This document shows positions 1 through 11,756 of a stretch of 64,000 nucleotides of DNA, one piece after another. Made by a program: the position numbers and the translations under genes. Under the pieces are notes generated by a model. The model did no database searches, was not told the DNA's origin, and saw nothing but the letters and a program-made list of their open reading frames with translations. The number at the start of each line of letters is the position of its first letter. Positions within the stretch are counted from its first letter, which is position 1. Source of the DNA: Apophysomyces variabilis (lineage: Eukaryota > Mucoromycota > Mucoromycetes > Mucorales > Mucoraceae); assembly GCA_002749535.1 (NCBI GenBank), contig MZZL01000034.1, forward strand, positions 135,913-199,912, in the 5' to 3' direction.

Positions 1-215
1 ACAAGCAGCTTCTGCTCCTTCTGCTGCAAGCTCATGTGCATGTCCATGATCATGGCCTGCGTGTGAATCTAATAAGTGGGGAAAAGAAAATCAATAACCA
101 AATGTTATTCATCCAAATGTTTTTTTTCTCTTTCGGTTCTTTGTTGCTTACGTTGAGCTTGAGCCAGATAGACAAGGGTCGACAATGCAAACAAGAGATT
201 ATATGATTTCTGCAT
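1..215 (-). CDS. N-terminus of a secretory His-rich protein (5' partial in window)
   Basis: Exon 1 (215-152) starts with an ATG and encodes 21 residues that look like a classic signal peptide: a basic start MQKSY, a hydrophobic core LLFALSTLVYLA, then QAQ. A 95-nt intron (151-57, GTAAGC...CGCAG) joins it to exon 2 (56 to the window edge), which reads RHDHGHAHELAAEGAEAAC in the same frame. The HDHGHAHE cluster just after the signal peptide is a typical metal-binding stretch, as in the extracellular N-termini of ZIP zinc/iron transporters or copper-handling secreted proteins. The rest lies outside the window, so the function cannot be fixed. The signal peptide and splice join are seen directly; metal binding is inference. 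Confidence 0.6.
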
Positions 216-358
216 TGTTTGGTATATGTCTTTTTCTTTCTGTTCGTTTTGAAACCAAAAGCAAAACGCAAAAAGTTTAAAAAAGCAGCCTTGTCCTTTT
301 ATAATGACCGGAAAGGTCCTCGTTTTGAGTACCCTGTCGGCCATCTTGATGGACCACC

Positions 359-368
359 ATTGGCCAAT
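359..368. promoter_or_regulatory. Back-to-back CCAAT boxes
   Basis: ATTGG (359-363) and CCAAT (364-368) abut, giving one CCAAT box on each strand about 145 bp upstream of the start codon at 215. This suits an NF-Y/HAP-type site in the promoter of the leftward secretory gene. Only the motif is seen; binding is inferred. Confidence 0.35.
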
Positions 369-2767
369 CATCGTCAAAAATTTCCAGTAAACGTGGTCAC
401 GATAACTGGCAAGGTACATCCAAATTTCGTTCTCGATCTTCCAAAAGAACTCTATGCCGCTAAAAATTTTTGTAGCTTTTTTTTTCTGCTTTCGCCATTT
501 CCCGATCTATCGCTTTACTTTTTTTCTTTTTATTTCTCGTCGCAATTCTATTTCTTATTTCATAAATAGGCTTATTTGGGTATTCTATGCTGTAAAAAGT
601 GAAAAGTAAGATGAGAAAAGAAAAGTTTGCTTTTTCATACCAAAACGCTTTAGTTTCGCTGGGGTTGAAGCATCTTTGTGCGACAAAAAACCGATCTTCT
701 GATCCGTGATAACCCAAATTAGGCATTTTGCCTATCCCGGGAAACTCACTTTTCCAGATTTGAAACAGCCCCGTTTTGCAAAAGAGAGAACTGTACCTTG
801 TCTTGTTTTTTGAATCATGATCACAAACTAAAAGAGCAAAGATTTCATCTAGCCCTTCGGTTAGCATTCGTCGTTTGATCCTTTGCCGTTTTTCTCATTC
901 AGTCCAGCACAGCCATTCAATCCGGGCAGCAATCCCACATAGGATATAGAAATTTGAGTTATTGATCATCTTCGCCCGCAGAAAAGAAAAGACGAAAAAT
1001 TTTCTGATCCATCGTGAGCCAGTCGTAGTCCTGTGTGACGAACCCTTGATTTTCACGTTTTCCCATTACTGGATACATATGCGAACATGCGCCGTATGAA
1101 CTACACAAGGATCGTTTCGTTTTGTTGTTTTCAACCTTTCCCGGACATCAAGCATACAATTCTCGTAATTGGATAGTAATCAGAGAAGGCGACAAGGAAA
1201 TTTAAATAGGTATAATTTGTCTGCTGTGATCAAGCCATATCGTGTTCGAAACAAATAAACTTATGATACGCTTGCTTTATAACTAAAAGAACTTTTAAGG
1301 TTTGTTGAACAGACACTAAGTTTAGAGTTTAGCCAAAACAATCGCTTTCCCTTTGTAATCAAGTTAAATACATTAAGCGAGACATATTTTTTTCTCTACT
1401 AATCATTTTATACGCATGTTGCATGATAAAAGAAAAATGGGCGGCATAAAACCATTAAGCGAAAATTCTCACCTGACCATGAAAAGAGAGAACATGCTTC
1501 TAGCCAGAACTAGAAGACACGCTCCGAGAGACTCAAGTGCGCTGAAATGCCTAGCGGTCTTTTTTATACTGAATTACTATCGCGTCATGGAGCCTTAATA
1601 AAAAAATTTATGTTATTCATAAAACTGCCAGATATTCGTTTTTTCTTCTCTTTTCTTTTTTTTTCTTTGAAAAAGGTTCCACTCCTCTTCAAAGGGCTTT
1701 ATACTCAGTAAATCCAATAAAGTCAGCTTACTACGGCGTCCGGCTAACTAAGCATGGAAACAAAGAATGCTCCACACCATTTTCGTCTGTCTGTCCGGCT
1801 TAGTCGTAGACAGAGTCATGGATATGCACCGTAATCGCTGCAAGTCCGGTTTTCTGCCTACTGGTGTTTGGATCCGACAGGAGCGAGCGGTAGCAACTAT
1901 GCCAGCAAAGAATTTGAGCTAAATTCGTGTCCACTACTCTGTGGAGAGCGCTTCTCATGCCAGTTTTCTTAGCTAAACGATAGTACACCTGTCATCAACG
2001 TTTAATAACGATATCATACCATATTTACAAATATAAGATACCATGACTCCTACTAAACACATGCATTCCTCGGTTATCTGTGGATCAGCACGTTGTAGGC
2101 GAGCGAGCCCTCCGTGGTTACTGAAAAGTGTGCATTTTGACTCACTTCATAATAATTTTCGCGAGATAAAGATGTATACTAATGATTGTAGTGTAGAAGG
2201 CTTCTTATATATGCAGAAAATACCTTTTTTCCATGAAGACAATACATGACTTCTTCCTCTTGCTGCAGAGAGCAAAATCAACGCTGACATATAGGTCGAT
2301 CATCGTCTCGAGGCAAGCTATCTATATCAAATGCCTCTTCTATGAGATCTGAAATCGGTCAGCTTGGGGCAGTGATCCCGACGTACGTTGATTCGTATGT
2401 GCAAGGAAGAATGGCCATTAGAGGCCTTGCGAAAATGTCCCGATTAGACAAGACGAGGTAAACAACATGATTGTCACTGCTCTAGTATTAAAATGTTTAG
2501 CTGGAAATCTACAGCATTCGGGAGATAATTGATCTTAGTAAGGACGGAAATGAGCGCATAATAACATCTTGGCGCAAGGAAATTAGCACACATATTGTTA
2601 CAACGGAGACATGCTTGAACTATGCGTAGGACGAAAAATACGCATATTAACAAAACTGCATCCAGCCGACAAACTAATGCTACTACCCGTACCAGCAGAA
2701 TCATATCGCGATATCCTTCTTAGCGATGTAAAAAGCATAGATCGTTCAGTGTCATTGGCTCCTGATT
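369..2767. other. Intergenic, no supported gene
   Basis: Read on both strands. ORFs are short, lack family motifs and are interrupted by AT-rich runs. No RNA gene, terminal repeat or tandem repeat was recognised. Confidence 0.5.
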
Positions 2768-3007
2768 TTGGCGCTCTACACGAGCAAGATCTTTCGAACC
2801 ATGATACGGTGTCGATATGTATTTACGTCTCCGCGCGAGTTACCTGTAGGACCTGCAACAGAAAGAATTTCTTGGTCAACAGAGGCAGATGCTCAGTTGG
2901 GAGACTACGCTGAAGACATTGAAAATGACGAAATAGATGAAGATGGATCCATCATTTGTGCAGATAGTGCAACAGACGATGACAATTCCATAAGCAGCGG
3001 TGAATAA
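2768..3007 (+). pseudogene. Coding relic with acidic C-terminal tail
   Basis: An open frame ending in TAA at 3005-3007 reads from a basic part (KIFRTMIRCRYVFTSPREL) through VGPATERISWSTEADAQLG into an acidic tail rich in D and E (AEDIENDEIDEDGS, ATDDDNS). The composition is protein-like and the stop follows a natural hydrophilic end. No convincing start or upstream exon was found, so this is either a last exon or a decayed fragment. The motif DAQLG also occurs in the orphan gene at 6680-8424 (around 7905), a weak hint of kinship that could be chance. Function unknown. Confidence 0.3.
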
Positions 3008-4929
3008 GCAGTATAAACCATATGGACATTATTCTCGGCTTGAAAGTGTAGAAGGTGTCGTAGATTTTTTACAATTTCTCATTTTGCAAGTTTCTAAACG
3101 ATAGTTCGGATATTACATACATGCACAGTATCTCTCTACAGAAGGCAGATTCTGATTTGCTACCCTTATTGTACATGAAATTCCTGTTCAAGGGTATTTA
3201 GCATGTCTAAAATCTTTAGCATCTCTGCATATACAATGGCGTTAATTGTTGCCATTGAGATTTCCCAATGTGCACAGAAGATATAGGAGATGCGCACAAT
3301 GTAAAGGGCCATTACATCCGTAGGGATAAAATCCTTCAAAAAGGACAAAATGTACAGAAATAGTTGTATAAGCGAAGCATTTTTTTTGGGATATAGTTAC
3401 AAACTATCCATGATCCAATTCTTTTAGCTAGTTGGTGGAAAAAGCAGGGACCTAGAACTTCCATTTTGCATCATCATCTTTTCTTAGCTATAGTAAAGGG
3501 CTACTCTGTCCTAGATGGCAGAATCGATAGAGAAAGCAATAATATATGACTGTTAAACCATGGGAACTCTTACGGAGGTCTGCCATTGCATATGATCATG
3601 AAAGCGTACTTTATTTCCAAAATTTAAGCCGCATCTAGCAAATTCACTTGGCGCATTTTGGAAACTGGGCTTGACGCTAACAAATTACATTAATTGTCGT
3701 GTTATAAGAGTTCGAATTGACCAATATTTACACTCTTGTCATAAAACTGACGACGCCATACCCATCTCCCCCCCCCAAGTGAATGCAAGATGCATATATA
3801 AATTTCAATTGGTGAGTAATAGAAGAAAAATAACAATAGTATTCAATGACACTTACTAAATAGCGGGCGTAAAAGCCCTATCCACTTGACTCGTGGATCC
3901 TTTTCTGCCTTTTTGCTTTCTGCCTCTCAGATCGCCTTGAAGAAGCTGGGGACGATTCTGGTCTTTCTTCTTTTCGTCAACTGATTCGTCTGCGAGACCT
4001 GGGTGGTTCAACCATAGTCTCGGTTTGGCTGGCTCTTGTTCGACGTCGTGCGGTTGGGGTTATCATGTTCTCTTAATTTTTATAGATACCTATTGTCTGC
4101 CAAAGTCTTCTGCAGCCTTCTTATCTCATATGGTTTGAAAGTTCGTCTGCATCACACCCGGTAAAAATTTATCTTGGTATGTCTTCGAATATAGTACGTA
4201 AAAGTCGCAGCATCTTCGGGTGCATTCGAACAAAGTTTACATAGTTTATGCCATTTCCATTTCATTGTACAACGGATTTGCATGGAATGTTACATAAATA
4301 TTACACGTGTGGGTACAGTTTATAACTCGGTCTACTGTTCCCATCAATAATACCTCAATGTCTATCTTGATTCAAAATTATGTCATGCTTACAGAAAATG
4401 ACGGGAAAAGAACGAAAATGACATGTGAAGGAAAATAAACAAATGGGCGACATGCTTTTCATTGCGTTTTTTATGCTAGATAAACGGAATAATGGTTGAA
4501 ACGCCCACCCAGATCGTATTACTGCAGTAAAAGTGCAAGAATACACAAAGTACGCTTTATTGATCTTTTTGCAAGTAGGACATCTTGACAACTCGCGATG
4601 CATCTCAAGTTCTGATATTAAGAAGCCGATTTGCTTATGGGATAGATTGTTAAAGTATCAGGTATGTCATTATTCTAGCTTACAGACTCTGGATGCGTCT
4701 TATAGAGGTTTGTGGATTACTTTTTTTTTTGAGCTAAGTGAATGACATCGAGTTTCAACCTAGCACTATCTAGTTTCTTCAGTTTATTCAGTGGTTCAAA
4801 TGAGCGCAAATAATAATTGTGTCCGCCCCGGGCTAGATCAATGGGATAAAAATTGAGGGGGGGGGGTGTGGACGCCAAGTCTGTTGAATCTATTTCCTCT
4901 AATACAAACCGTCCGTTCAATCCACATGC
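3008..4929. other. Intergenic, no supported gene
   Basis: AT-rich, with only short ORFs lacking recognisable motifs. A C run near 3770 and a G run near 4858 are the only low-complexity marks. Nothing functional was identified. Confidence 0.5.
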
Positions 4930-5381
4930 CTAATACATATCGATATCTCCGCAAAACGTATCCATCGTATTAGGGCCCCTGTCCGGCCTGCTGTCGCCCG
5001 CTTCTTCCTTGCAAAAAGGCTTTTTTGATACTCACGCCCTTCCCCGATATTTTTCCATAGGGAACCTAGAGTCTATCATCTGGAGAAGGGAAGCGTTGTG
5101 TTGTTTGAGCCTACTAATTTCAGCCTTGGCAGCAGCGAGTTCTGCTTTTGACTGTTTAACAGTGGGCATGGGAAGAGCTCAAGGATGTGGATACACTTTT
5201 AAGATGAGGTAAAGCGGTAGCTAAGCAGAAAAAGGACGGCATTGAATTTTTTTTTTTCATTTGTTGCGACATCTCGATTTTCGTAGTTTGCGAAATTATT
5301 TTTGGGAGACACTGTATATGCAAGCAAATCTGAAAGAACTTTCTCGGCAAGCTCTAGGGTATCGCTGACTGCTTTAATCAA
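4930..5381 (-). pseudogene. Coiled-coil coding fragment (partial gene)
   Basis: On the minus strand a clear heptad-like stretch (TVKQSKAELAAAKAEISRLK, then QHNASLLQMIDSRFPMEKY) lies at about 5155-5035. It can be spliced over a short intron (GTGAGT...GACAGCAG, about 5030-4985) to a final exon encoding APDRGPNTMDTFCGDIDMY with a TAG stop at 4932-4930. Upstream, 5381-5230 encodes MIKAVSDTLELAEKVLSDLL and more, also protein-like, but no phase-keeping intron to the coiled-coil exon was found. The gene may therefore be broken or use an exon I could not place. No family was recognised. Confidence 0.35.
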
Positions 5382-5619
5382 ACAATGTACGGGATGAGTA
5401 GAGAGTACTTTTGGTATCTATGGATGATATTGGCCCCATAAGAGATACACAAGGTAAAGACAGGAAGGTATTGGCGAGGTGATTGTAAGGAATTGAACCG
5501 TTTAACCTCAAGCAGGGAGGAGCATCAGCACCAGTTTCGCAAGCGGCATGTGCGAAATTCCCTAATAAGCATACACCCGATATGAGCCCTTTCAATTCGG
5601 GGCAATGGAATTTTGCTTA

Positions 5620-6570
5620 ATCGAGGAAATGTATTGTGCCTGACAAACATCTCACGAGTAGCTGTTCAGGATGAGTTGAATCAAACAGCAGGCTCTGTCC
5701 TTTTCCAACACATGGGTTCGAAAAGTAAGTGAGGGTTCACAATCCAGCGTGCAGCATCTGTTGGAGAATACTAAACACGTCGAGGAAAGGTGTTTGCGCC
5801 TGACAAACATCTCACGAGTAGCTGTTGAGGATGAGTTGAATCAAACAGCAGGCTCTGTCCTTTTCCAACACATGGGTTCGAAAAGTAAGTGAGGGTTCAC
5901 AATCCAGCGTGCAGCATCTGTTGGAGAATACTAAACACGTCGAGGAAAGGTGTTTGCGCCTGACAAACATCTCACGAGTAGCTGTTGAGGATGAGTTGAA
6001 TCAAACAGCAGGCTCTGTCCTTTTCCAACACATCGGTTCGAAAAGTAAGTGAGGGTGCACAATCCAGCGTGCAGCATCTGTTGCAGAATACTAAACACGT
6101 CGAGGAAAGGTGTTTGCCAGGGAACAAGCAGGGATTGGCAACGGGGAGACATATAAAAGATAGAGTTAAAAGATATAGCACAATCACAAACAATACTAAC
6201 TGACCTGAAGAAGATAGCTGTGAACACTATACGCTGATACGAGATTATATCACAAACGCCTCACGAGTAGCTGTTCAGGATGAGTTGAATCAAACAGCAG
6301 GCTCTGTCCTTTTCCAACACATGGGTTCGAAAAGTAAGTGAGGGTTCACAATCCAGCGTGCAGCATCTGTTGGAGAATACTAAACACGTCGAGGAAAGGT
6401 GTTTGCACCTGACAAACATCTCACGAGTAGCTGTTGAGGATGAGTTGAATCAAACAGCAGGCTCTGTCCTTTTCCAACACATAGGTTCGAGAAGTAAGTG
6501 AGAGTTTACAATCCAGCGTGCAGCATCTGTTAGAGAATACTAAACACGTCGAGGAAAAAGTGCTTGGCAG
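5620..6570. repeat. 160-bp tandem repeat in two blocks
   Basis: Units starting CTCACGAGTA occur at 5651, 5811 and 5971 (exact 160-bp spacing), then after a 289-bp step at 6260 and 6420 (again 160 bp). A partial unit precedes the first. Units differ by a few substitutions: the first unit of each block has GCTGTTCAGG and later ones GCTGTTGAGG. The last unit of each block runs into a similar tail beginning TGTTTGCCAGGGAA or TGCTTGGCAGGGAA, so the larger unit is a block of repeats plus a tail. The unit length is not a multiple of 3 and both strands carry stops in each unit, so it is not coding. The array ends about 110 bp before the start of the orphan gene at 6680. Confidence 0.9.
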
Positions 6571-6679
6571 GGAAGAGTAAGAAGGATATGTTTTAAAACC
6601 GTCCAAATTGTTGCTGCGGAAATCCTAAAGTCGGCGTCTCAAATTTCACCTACACGACAAGTTCACCAGTTACCTTGCG

Positions 6680-8424
6680 ATGCCGAAGACCTCATCATTG
6701 AAAAGCTATACGTCCCCGATAGAACAAGCCAGGAAAGCCCGTGGAGAAAATAGGCAAATGGATTATCTGCTATTTGCAGATTCTATTTCATGCCCGAAAA
6801 CGGAGACAAACACAAGATATCGCGCAATGCTGAACACCTTCATGTCCTTTGGCGATCAAGAAGAGCGCAAAATTGCAAAAAAAGCAAATCAAAAGTTCTG
6901 CGTAAGTATTTACTACGACAAGTTGGAGAGAGAGCATCGTCAGAGCTTATTAGACTGCTTATAGCGAAGGGGGAACAAAACCGCCGCGTTTTATTCCGAA
7001 TATTTGGTATTTACAGACTTTGTCAGTGAGATTAAAGCTAAATGCACGATCAAGGCATATTGGAAAGGAAGGGACCAGGAAGAATTCGAAGAGAGGATGA
7101 CCCGAAGTGCACGAGATACTGCCGCCACAGTAACAGAGCAGTTTTATAACTATGCCATATCAAACACAGAAGATGTATTAGGTCGCAGACAGGCACAGGA
7201 TATGAGCCGATCCAGCGAGCAGCGCCAGACGCTCCAAATAATTAACCAAGAAGATATGAACACCGAAGTGAAGTTGCGTAATATAATTTTTCGTGCAGAA
7301 CAAACGGTTGGAAACAAAAACTTCAAGGCTCATATCCTCGACCTCACCCTACCAGCTGTGAGGCGGTATATAAACACAGACCTGACAGAGTCTGAAAAGC
7401 TCTTAGTAAGTGAGAAAACAATGTATAAGCGTGCAACCTTGTCTAGTATCTGCGCTTCGTCTATCGAAAAGTTCAAAAATGCTCCTTTCTCATACTCTGG
7501 GTTCCGAAGAGAGTTTCTCCGCGACCAAATTGAGGATGTGTCAAGCTTCGATCCTGCTATACACGACGATTGGGATTCGCTTCGGTATATAGTGCAACAC
7601 TTGTAAGCCATATTTGTGAATGTGTGGCATGACATTTTGATTTTTCATTAGTCTTAGAATAATTGAAAGCCCAGACAATCCGTTAAAGCGCACGACAAGA
7701 GAGAGGACCGCCGCCAGTCTGACCACAATTCCAATATTGAATACGATATTCATGCAGTACACCGACGTTGTTGCTTTGAAGTGGTCCGTATATTTTTAGG
7801 GATCTGCTTAATTTTTCAGTCCAACTTACGAAGAACATAGGATTGAAGTCAGTAATGACGATACGGATGCAATAAAAAGTGACGGATTGGCAACAGCAAA
7901 CGGAGACGCTCAATTAGGTGTACTAGTTGTGGAACTTGCTGGAGGTGTCAATACGTGCGGGGCTGCGAAGCTGGAAAGTGACACGATAAAAATTTACAAT
8001 ACGTGCGCAAAAATGTTGAACCAGATGTCCTCACTGTGCAGAAAAGACATGGGCGCACGCATTTTTGTCGTGCTGTACCACAGTAAGTAACTGTTAGTTA
8101 TTAACATTTATACTAGTTCTGACGCGTGGCAGACAACGTGTTGTTCTTTGAAAGCCTGAGTTTGGCGTTCGATCAGATTTACGTACGCAGAAGACATCTA
8201 GAAGTAAGCTATTGAAATTTAAGCACTGCGATTAAACGGCTGTTTAGATAAAATGCCCAACATCAGTGAGCGAACTAAAAGAATTCTGTTCTTCTTTCCA
8301 GGATCTTGTGAGCTGGAGAGATGAGGTAGTGTCACAAGCGAGGGGATTAAAGAATTTCGGTTCCTGGGATAAGAGCTTCTCGTCAGAAGGAGACCACATT
8401 GATATTATCGATTTACAAAACTAA
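6680..8424 (+). CDS. Orphan six-exon protein, possibly degenerate PD-(D/E)XK-like
   Basis: Exons 6680-6901, 6965-7602, 7652-7783, 7820-8082, 8133-8203 and 8302-8424 join in phase at GT...AG introns to give 482 aa from ATG to TAA, so the gene looks intact. The N-terminal half is charged and helical (KKANQKFCRRGNKTAAFYSE, WKGRDQEEFEERMTRSARDT). The C-terminal half holds AIKSDGLATANGDAQLG, VLVVELAGG, AAKLESDTIKIYNTC and NVLFFESLSLAFDQIYVRRR. The order D-G ... hydrophobic strand ending in E ... K/SD..K recalls the lineage-expanded PD-(D/E)XK-like or Crinkler-associated nuclease folds of Mucoromycota. However, the canonical ExK lysine is not seen (ELA), so catalysis is doubtful. No signal peptide or membrane span. 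The gene sits just after the 160-bp repeat array in otherwise decayed DNA. The family assignment is inference. Confidence 0.65.
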
Positions 8425-8892
8425 ATAAATACAGCTGGCACAAATCATGTCCCCGATATTATGTCTGGGGTCAACGGATTCAATTTTTTGTTCCTGAAAA
8501 CGGAAATTTAAATGATTGAAGACCAAATTCAGGAGTGCTTAACTGAAAGAGGTTAGCAAGTATAATGATGTCTAATATCACTAAAAATTATCGTACTGTA
8601 ATAGAAATATAGCAGAGAAATGATTTTTGATAAGCAATCGACCAAGTCAACCTACGAATGAAGAACGTTTTTATATAGCGTTTTTAAACATGATGGGTAT
8701 ATTCCTGGTATTGTGAACCATCTTTCCTGAACATCCTACAACGAGTACGCAATGATGAACTCTTGTAAGATGTGACTTTACAGATGCTACATACTCGGGT
8801 AGACTTTTTAGATAGAAATGGGGAAGAACACCGATTGCTTGAAGATAAATGTAATGCTCGATGCTGTTTCTGCTGCTTGTATAAAAGGGTGT
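8425..8892. other. Intergenic, no supported gene
   Basis: AT-rich, no ORF of note on either strand. Confidence 0.5.
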
Positions 8893-9156
8893 CTAGACTG
8901 GTTTAGAGTAACAGCTGGTTTTAGCTGCAGCTGTCTTTGCAAAGGCACGATTTATTTGGTGTGGTGCAGCTAACGACAAACTGGTATATGTATGTGGTAT
9001 TGTAGGCATTACTACTGGTGAGGAGGTTTGAGCTGGCAGGGGATTCTGAGCATGTTCTGGCGATTGTGATTGCTCTCGCATCATGCTGCAGATGCCGATG
9101 TTTCTGTTAATGATTTGGGTTGCTATTTGCTTCTGGAACGAGAAAGGGTCCTCCAA
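8893..9156 (-). CDS. Possible terminal exon, unknown protein
   Basis: An open frame ending in a stop at 8893 reads EDPFSFQKQIATQIINRNIG, then a Q/S/P-rich part (REQSQSPEHAQNPLPAQTSS) and a basic end. The first codon of the open frame near 9156 is TTG, so a real start would need an upstream exon; an acceptor-like TATAG lies just beyond. Composition is protein-like, but there is no family match and no neighbour support. It could be a chance ORF. Confidence 0.25.
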   Translation of the reverse strand: MEDPFSFQKQIATQIINRNIGICSMMREQSQSPEHAQNPLPAQTSSPVVMPTIPHTYTSLSLAAPHQINRAFAKTAAAKTSCYSKPV

Positions 9157-9260
9157 AAAATATCTATACTATGTATGGAGTGGATAGGTGAGCGAAATCA
9201 TCGTTAAAGGCTCTTCTGCGAATTTATCAGAATATATAGCTCGGAAAAGAAAAACGACAC

Positions 9261-9998
9261 ATGCGCTTATATAAAATGCCTCCAGGCGCTATGAACCAAA
9301 CAGATAATATATCTAACACTCTCAATAATCTGTCCCATGAAGAAATTGATTCCTTTATCTCCAGCTTTGAGACTCACTGGAAGTCATTAAAATGTCCCAT
9401 TTGTGAGAAAATGGGTACAGAATGCTTGCATCCGCAGAATCTATGGCGGCCCATAGCAAAACATTCACTAAAGTAATGCTTCACCTTTTCAAGCTACCCA
9501 CAATAGCAGAACGAATAAACATTCTCCAAGCCCAGTTTTTTTTTCCAATCCTTGTCGTTGCCTCCGAACACATTGTGATCCCGTCTGCTACCTCACATAA
9601 GACAAACACGTGGCCACCAATGGTATATGCTATCTAAAACAGCTCTATGGCGAATTACTGTCAGATACAACAAATTCCGATCCAGAGACTTCAAGACTAT
9701 CAAGAGGCAATTCCTGCAGGAAAACTTGGACAAAAGGCTGAGAAGTACGAATTCTAAGCTCTTGTCCAGCTGCCGTCCAAAACTATCTGTTGATCCTATC
9801 CTCTGGCTACCGAGGACCCACCAAGAAAGATATCGCTGTGTAAGATGGTCCCTTGGATGGCTACCAGGTAATTCTCCCAAACTATGCCCAAGGTACCCAA
9901 CACAGACCCTATCCCGGCGACACGCTATTACTTGTCTAGATATACACCAACAGCTTTATAAGCCAGGTCTATTGCAGATCCCCTATTATTTCTTTTAA
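9261..9998 (+). pseudogene. LINE-type retrotransposon relic, 3' end
   Basis: Frame-shifted pieces on one strand resemble the C-terminal tail of Mucorales non-LTR reverse-transcriptase proteins. About 9430-9545 encodes AHSKTFTKVMLHLFKLPT, then AERINILQAQF. 9627-9998 encodes YRCVRWSLGWLPG and LSRRHAITCLDIHQQLYKP. The last part is the C..H-A-I-x-C-L-x-x-H zinc-like tail often seen in these elements. The pieces lie in different frames, so the copy is dead. A small ORF at 9261-9476 with KCPICEKMGTECLHP precedes it and may be part of the same element or a separate zinc-binding fragment. No poly-A tail or target duplication could be placed. Family assignment rests on recalled motif patterns, not a search. 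Confidence 0.45.
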
Positions 9999-11756
9999 AC
10001 ATGCTGCTAATATGCCCATTCCTTTTTAAAAGTACCGCTCTCTCCTGTACCCATCGTTGGCCAGTAATATGCTCACTTCTACACAAACTGAACCAATTAC
10101 ACCATTATACATTGATCCCAACTGACAGGCCACTTGGTCAAAGCCTTGTCACTTGGTTTAAGCATTCCTTTTCATTCATAGCTTTTTGACACATACAGTA
10201 CCTTTCCTTAATTTCCCTTCAAGCTTTTTTACTATTGTCGCGAAAGAGGTTTTTTTGTCTACTATTATACTTTCTCAAGGATTCATCTGGTCCGGGCGGA
10301 CACTTGTATTACTTTGCGCCCTAATAGGACATGCAAATAAAATCAATGGTTAATCTAACATAGATGGGTGCACTTACAGCGGAGTTAGGTGCGCTTACAA
10401 CGAAACCCTTTTCTTAAATCTATTTGCTACTATGTCTGTCAATACGCTAATGCAGTGAATGCATGGAACAATAGCAATATAGTTTTTGTATTGCAAGTAG
10501 TACTTTAAGGAGATTTACAATTGAACAATATCTGCGCTGTTTTTTTTCATTTATATGTGTTTTTCATTACAGGTGTGTGTCTTCGAATTTGACTACTTTA
10601 TGTATAGCATATTCTAGATTTCTCACTGTTTAGCATCTGTACTTCCTCTTGTGCATAAAGCTTTGTTTGTGCCACTATAGGTGGTTTCATGTTAAATGAG
10701 AGGAGAAGCATGCTATGGCCAAGGTATATACCGTGCGAGATACGTACGTTTATTTATTAGGCGTCAAAGTAGGAAAACAGTTATGCAGATAACTTGCGCT
10801 GGATAGAAGGGATTTGATCGGACTCAGATGACCAGAGAGTGAGGTTCGATAATGATTGTAACATAAGCAAGAAAAGTGGAATAGCCAACAGTAGTGTGCG
10901 GTTACATTAGTAGTGGCATAGTAATAATGGGGAAAAAGTGGGGAAGCCGAGATTGGGTAGGGTTAAAAAGGAGCTTAGCAAGAAACTGTCAGATAGCTTG
11001 TTCATATCGGCAAGGCCATATGAGGTGTTCGCTAATCCCTATTAATACACAGAATGGAACAATCAGCGGTAGGAAAGTTTCTAGGTAATGACCAGTTAGA
11101 TATGCTCATCGAAAGGGAGGTCAAGATGACAGATTCTCTAAAGAATTGTCTGGGCGAAAAACGATTCTTTCCAGAAGCGTCTCCAAGTAGTAGTAACAAA
11201 TATAGGCTTTTGTAGTATCTGTAAGTAATAAGAAGGTTCATATAGATACTTGCGTGTCCGTTAACTTCGAAATAAAAAATCCAAAAAGGAATAAAAGTAA
11301 AAGGTGGTGATATAATAAAAGAAAAAAGTAAGCGTGGACGTGTTCGAGTGAATTATCAGATAAGCTCAAATAAAGTGAGCACTAGGTGCAGATTATAGTC
11401 AAACGTCAGGACTAGATACGTTTATTGAAGGATTAAAGATAGTCAAAGTTGTAATATGATGTTGCAGATTATTCCATGATGTTCTTGTGATCTTGATTGT
11501 GGATCTCAATAAGAACAACAACGGCAATAGCGTTTGTTATAGAAAAACGATACAAAACAAATGAAAAAGAAAATACGATTTGATTCGATCTTTTCAATTG
11601 GTAAATAAGAAATATCTCTTTTTTATTTGCGGACTGGGATTCAAGTTTCTGCGGAATCCAAAAAATACTTGTGCATAATTAATTTAAATATTTGCGGTCA
11701 GACTACCCTTCTTTGTGTAAAGTCGTGTCCATGTTCACTATTTACTGAGATAGTTT
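9999..11756. other. Intergenic, no supported gene
   Basis: AT-rich (rising toward 11300-11750), short ORFs only, no motif, no repeat or RNA gene recognised. Confidence 0.5.

Noticed and set aside
105..419. 104-codon minus-strand ORF as the left-edge gene
   Set aside because: Its C-terminal part overlaps the signal-peptide exon in the same frame but reads through the intron. The spliced model with a signal peptide and His-rich continuation is better.
5620..6570. CRISPR-like array or tRNA-derived SINE
   Set aside because: Units are 160 bp head-to-tail without unique spacers, and a B-box-like GGTTCGAA alone lacks a matching A-box or cloverleaf. It is plain tandem repetition in a eukaryotic genome.
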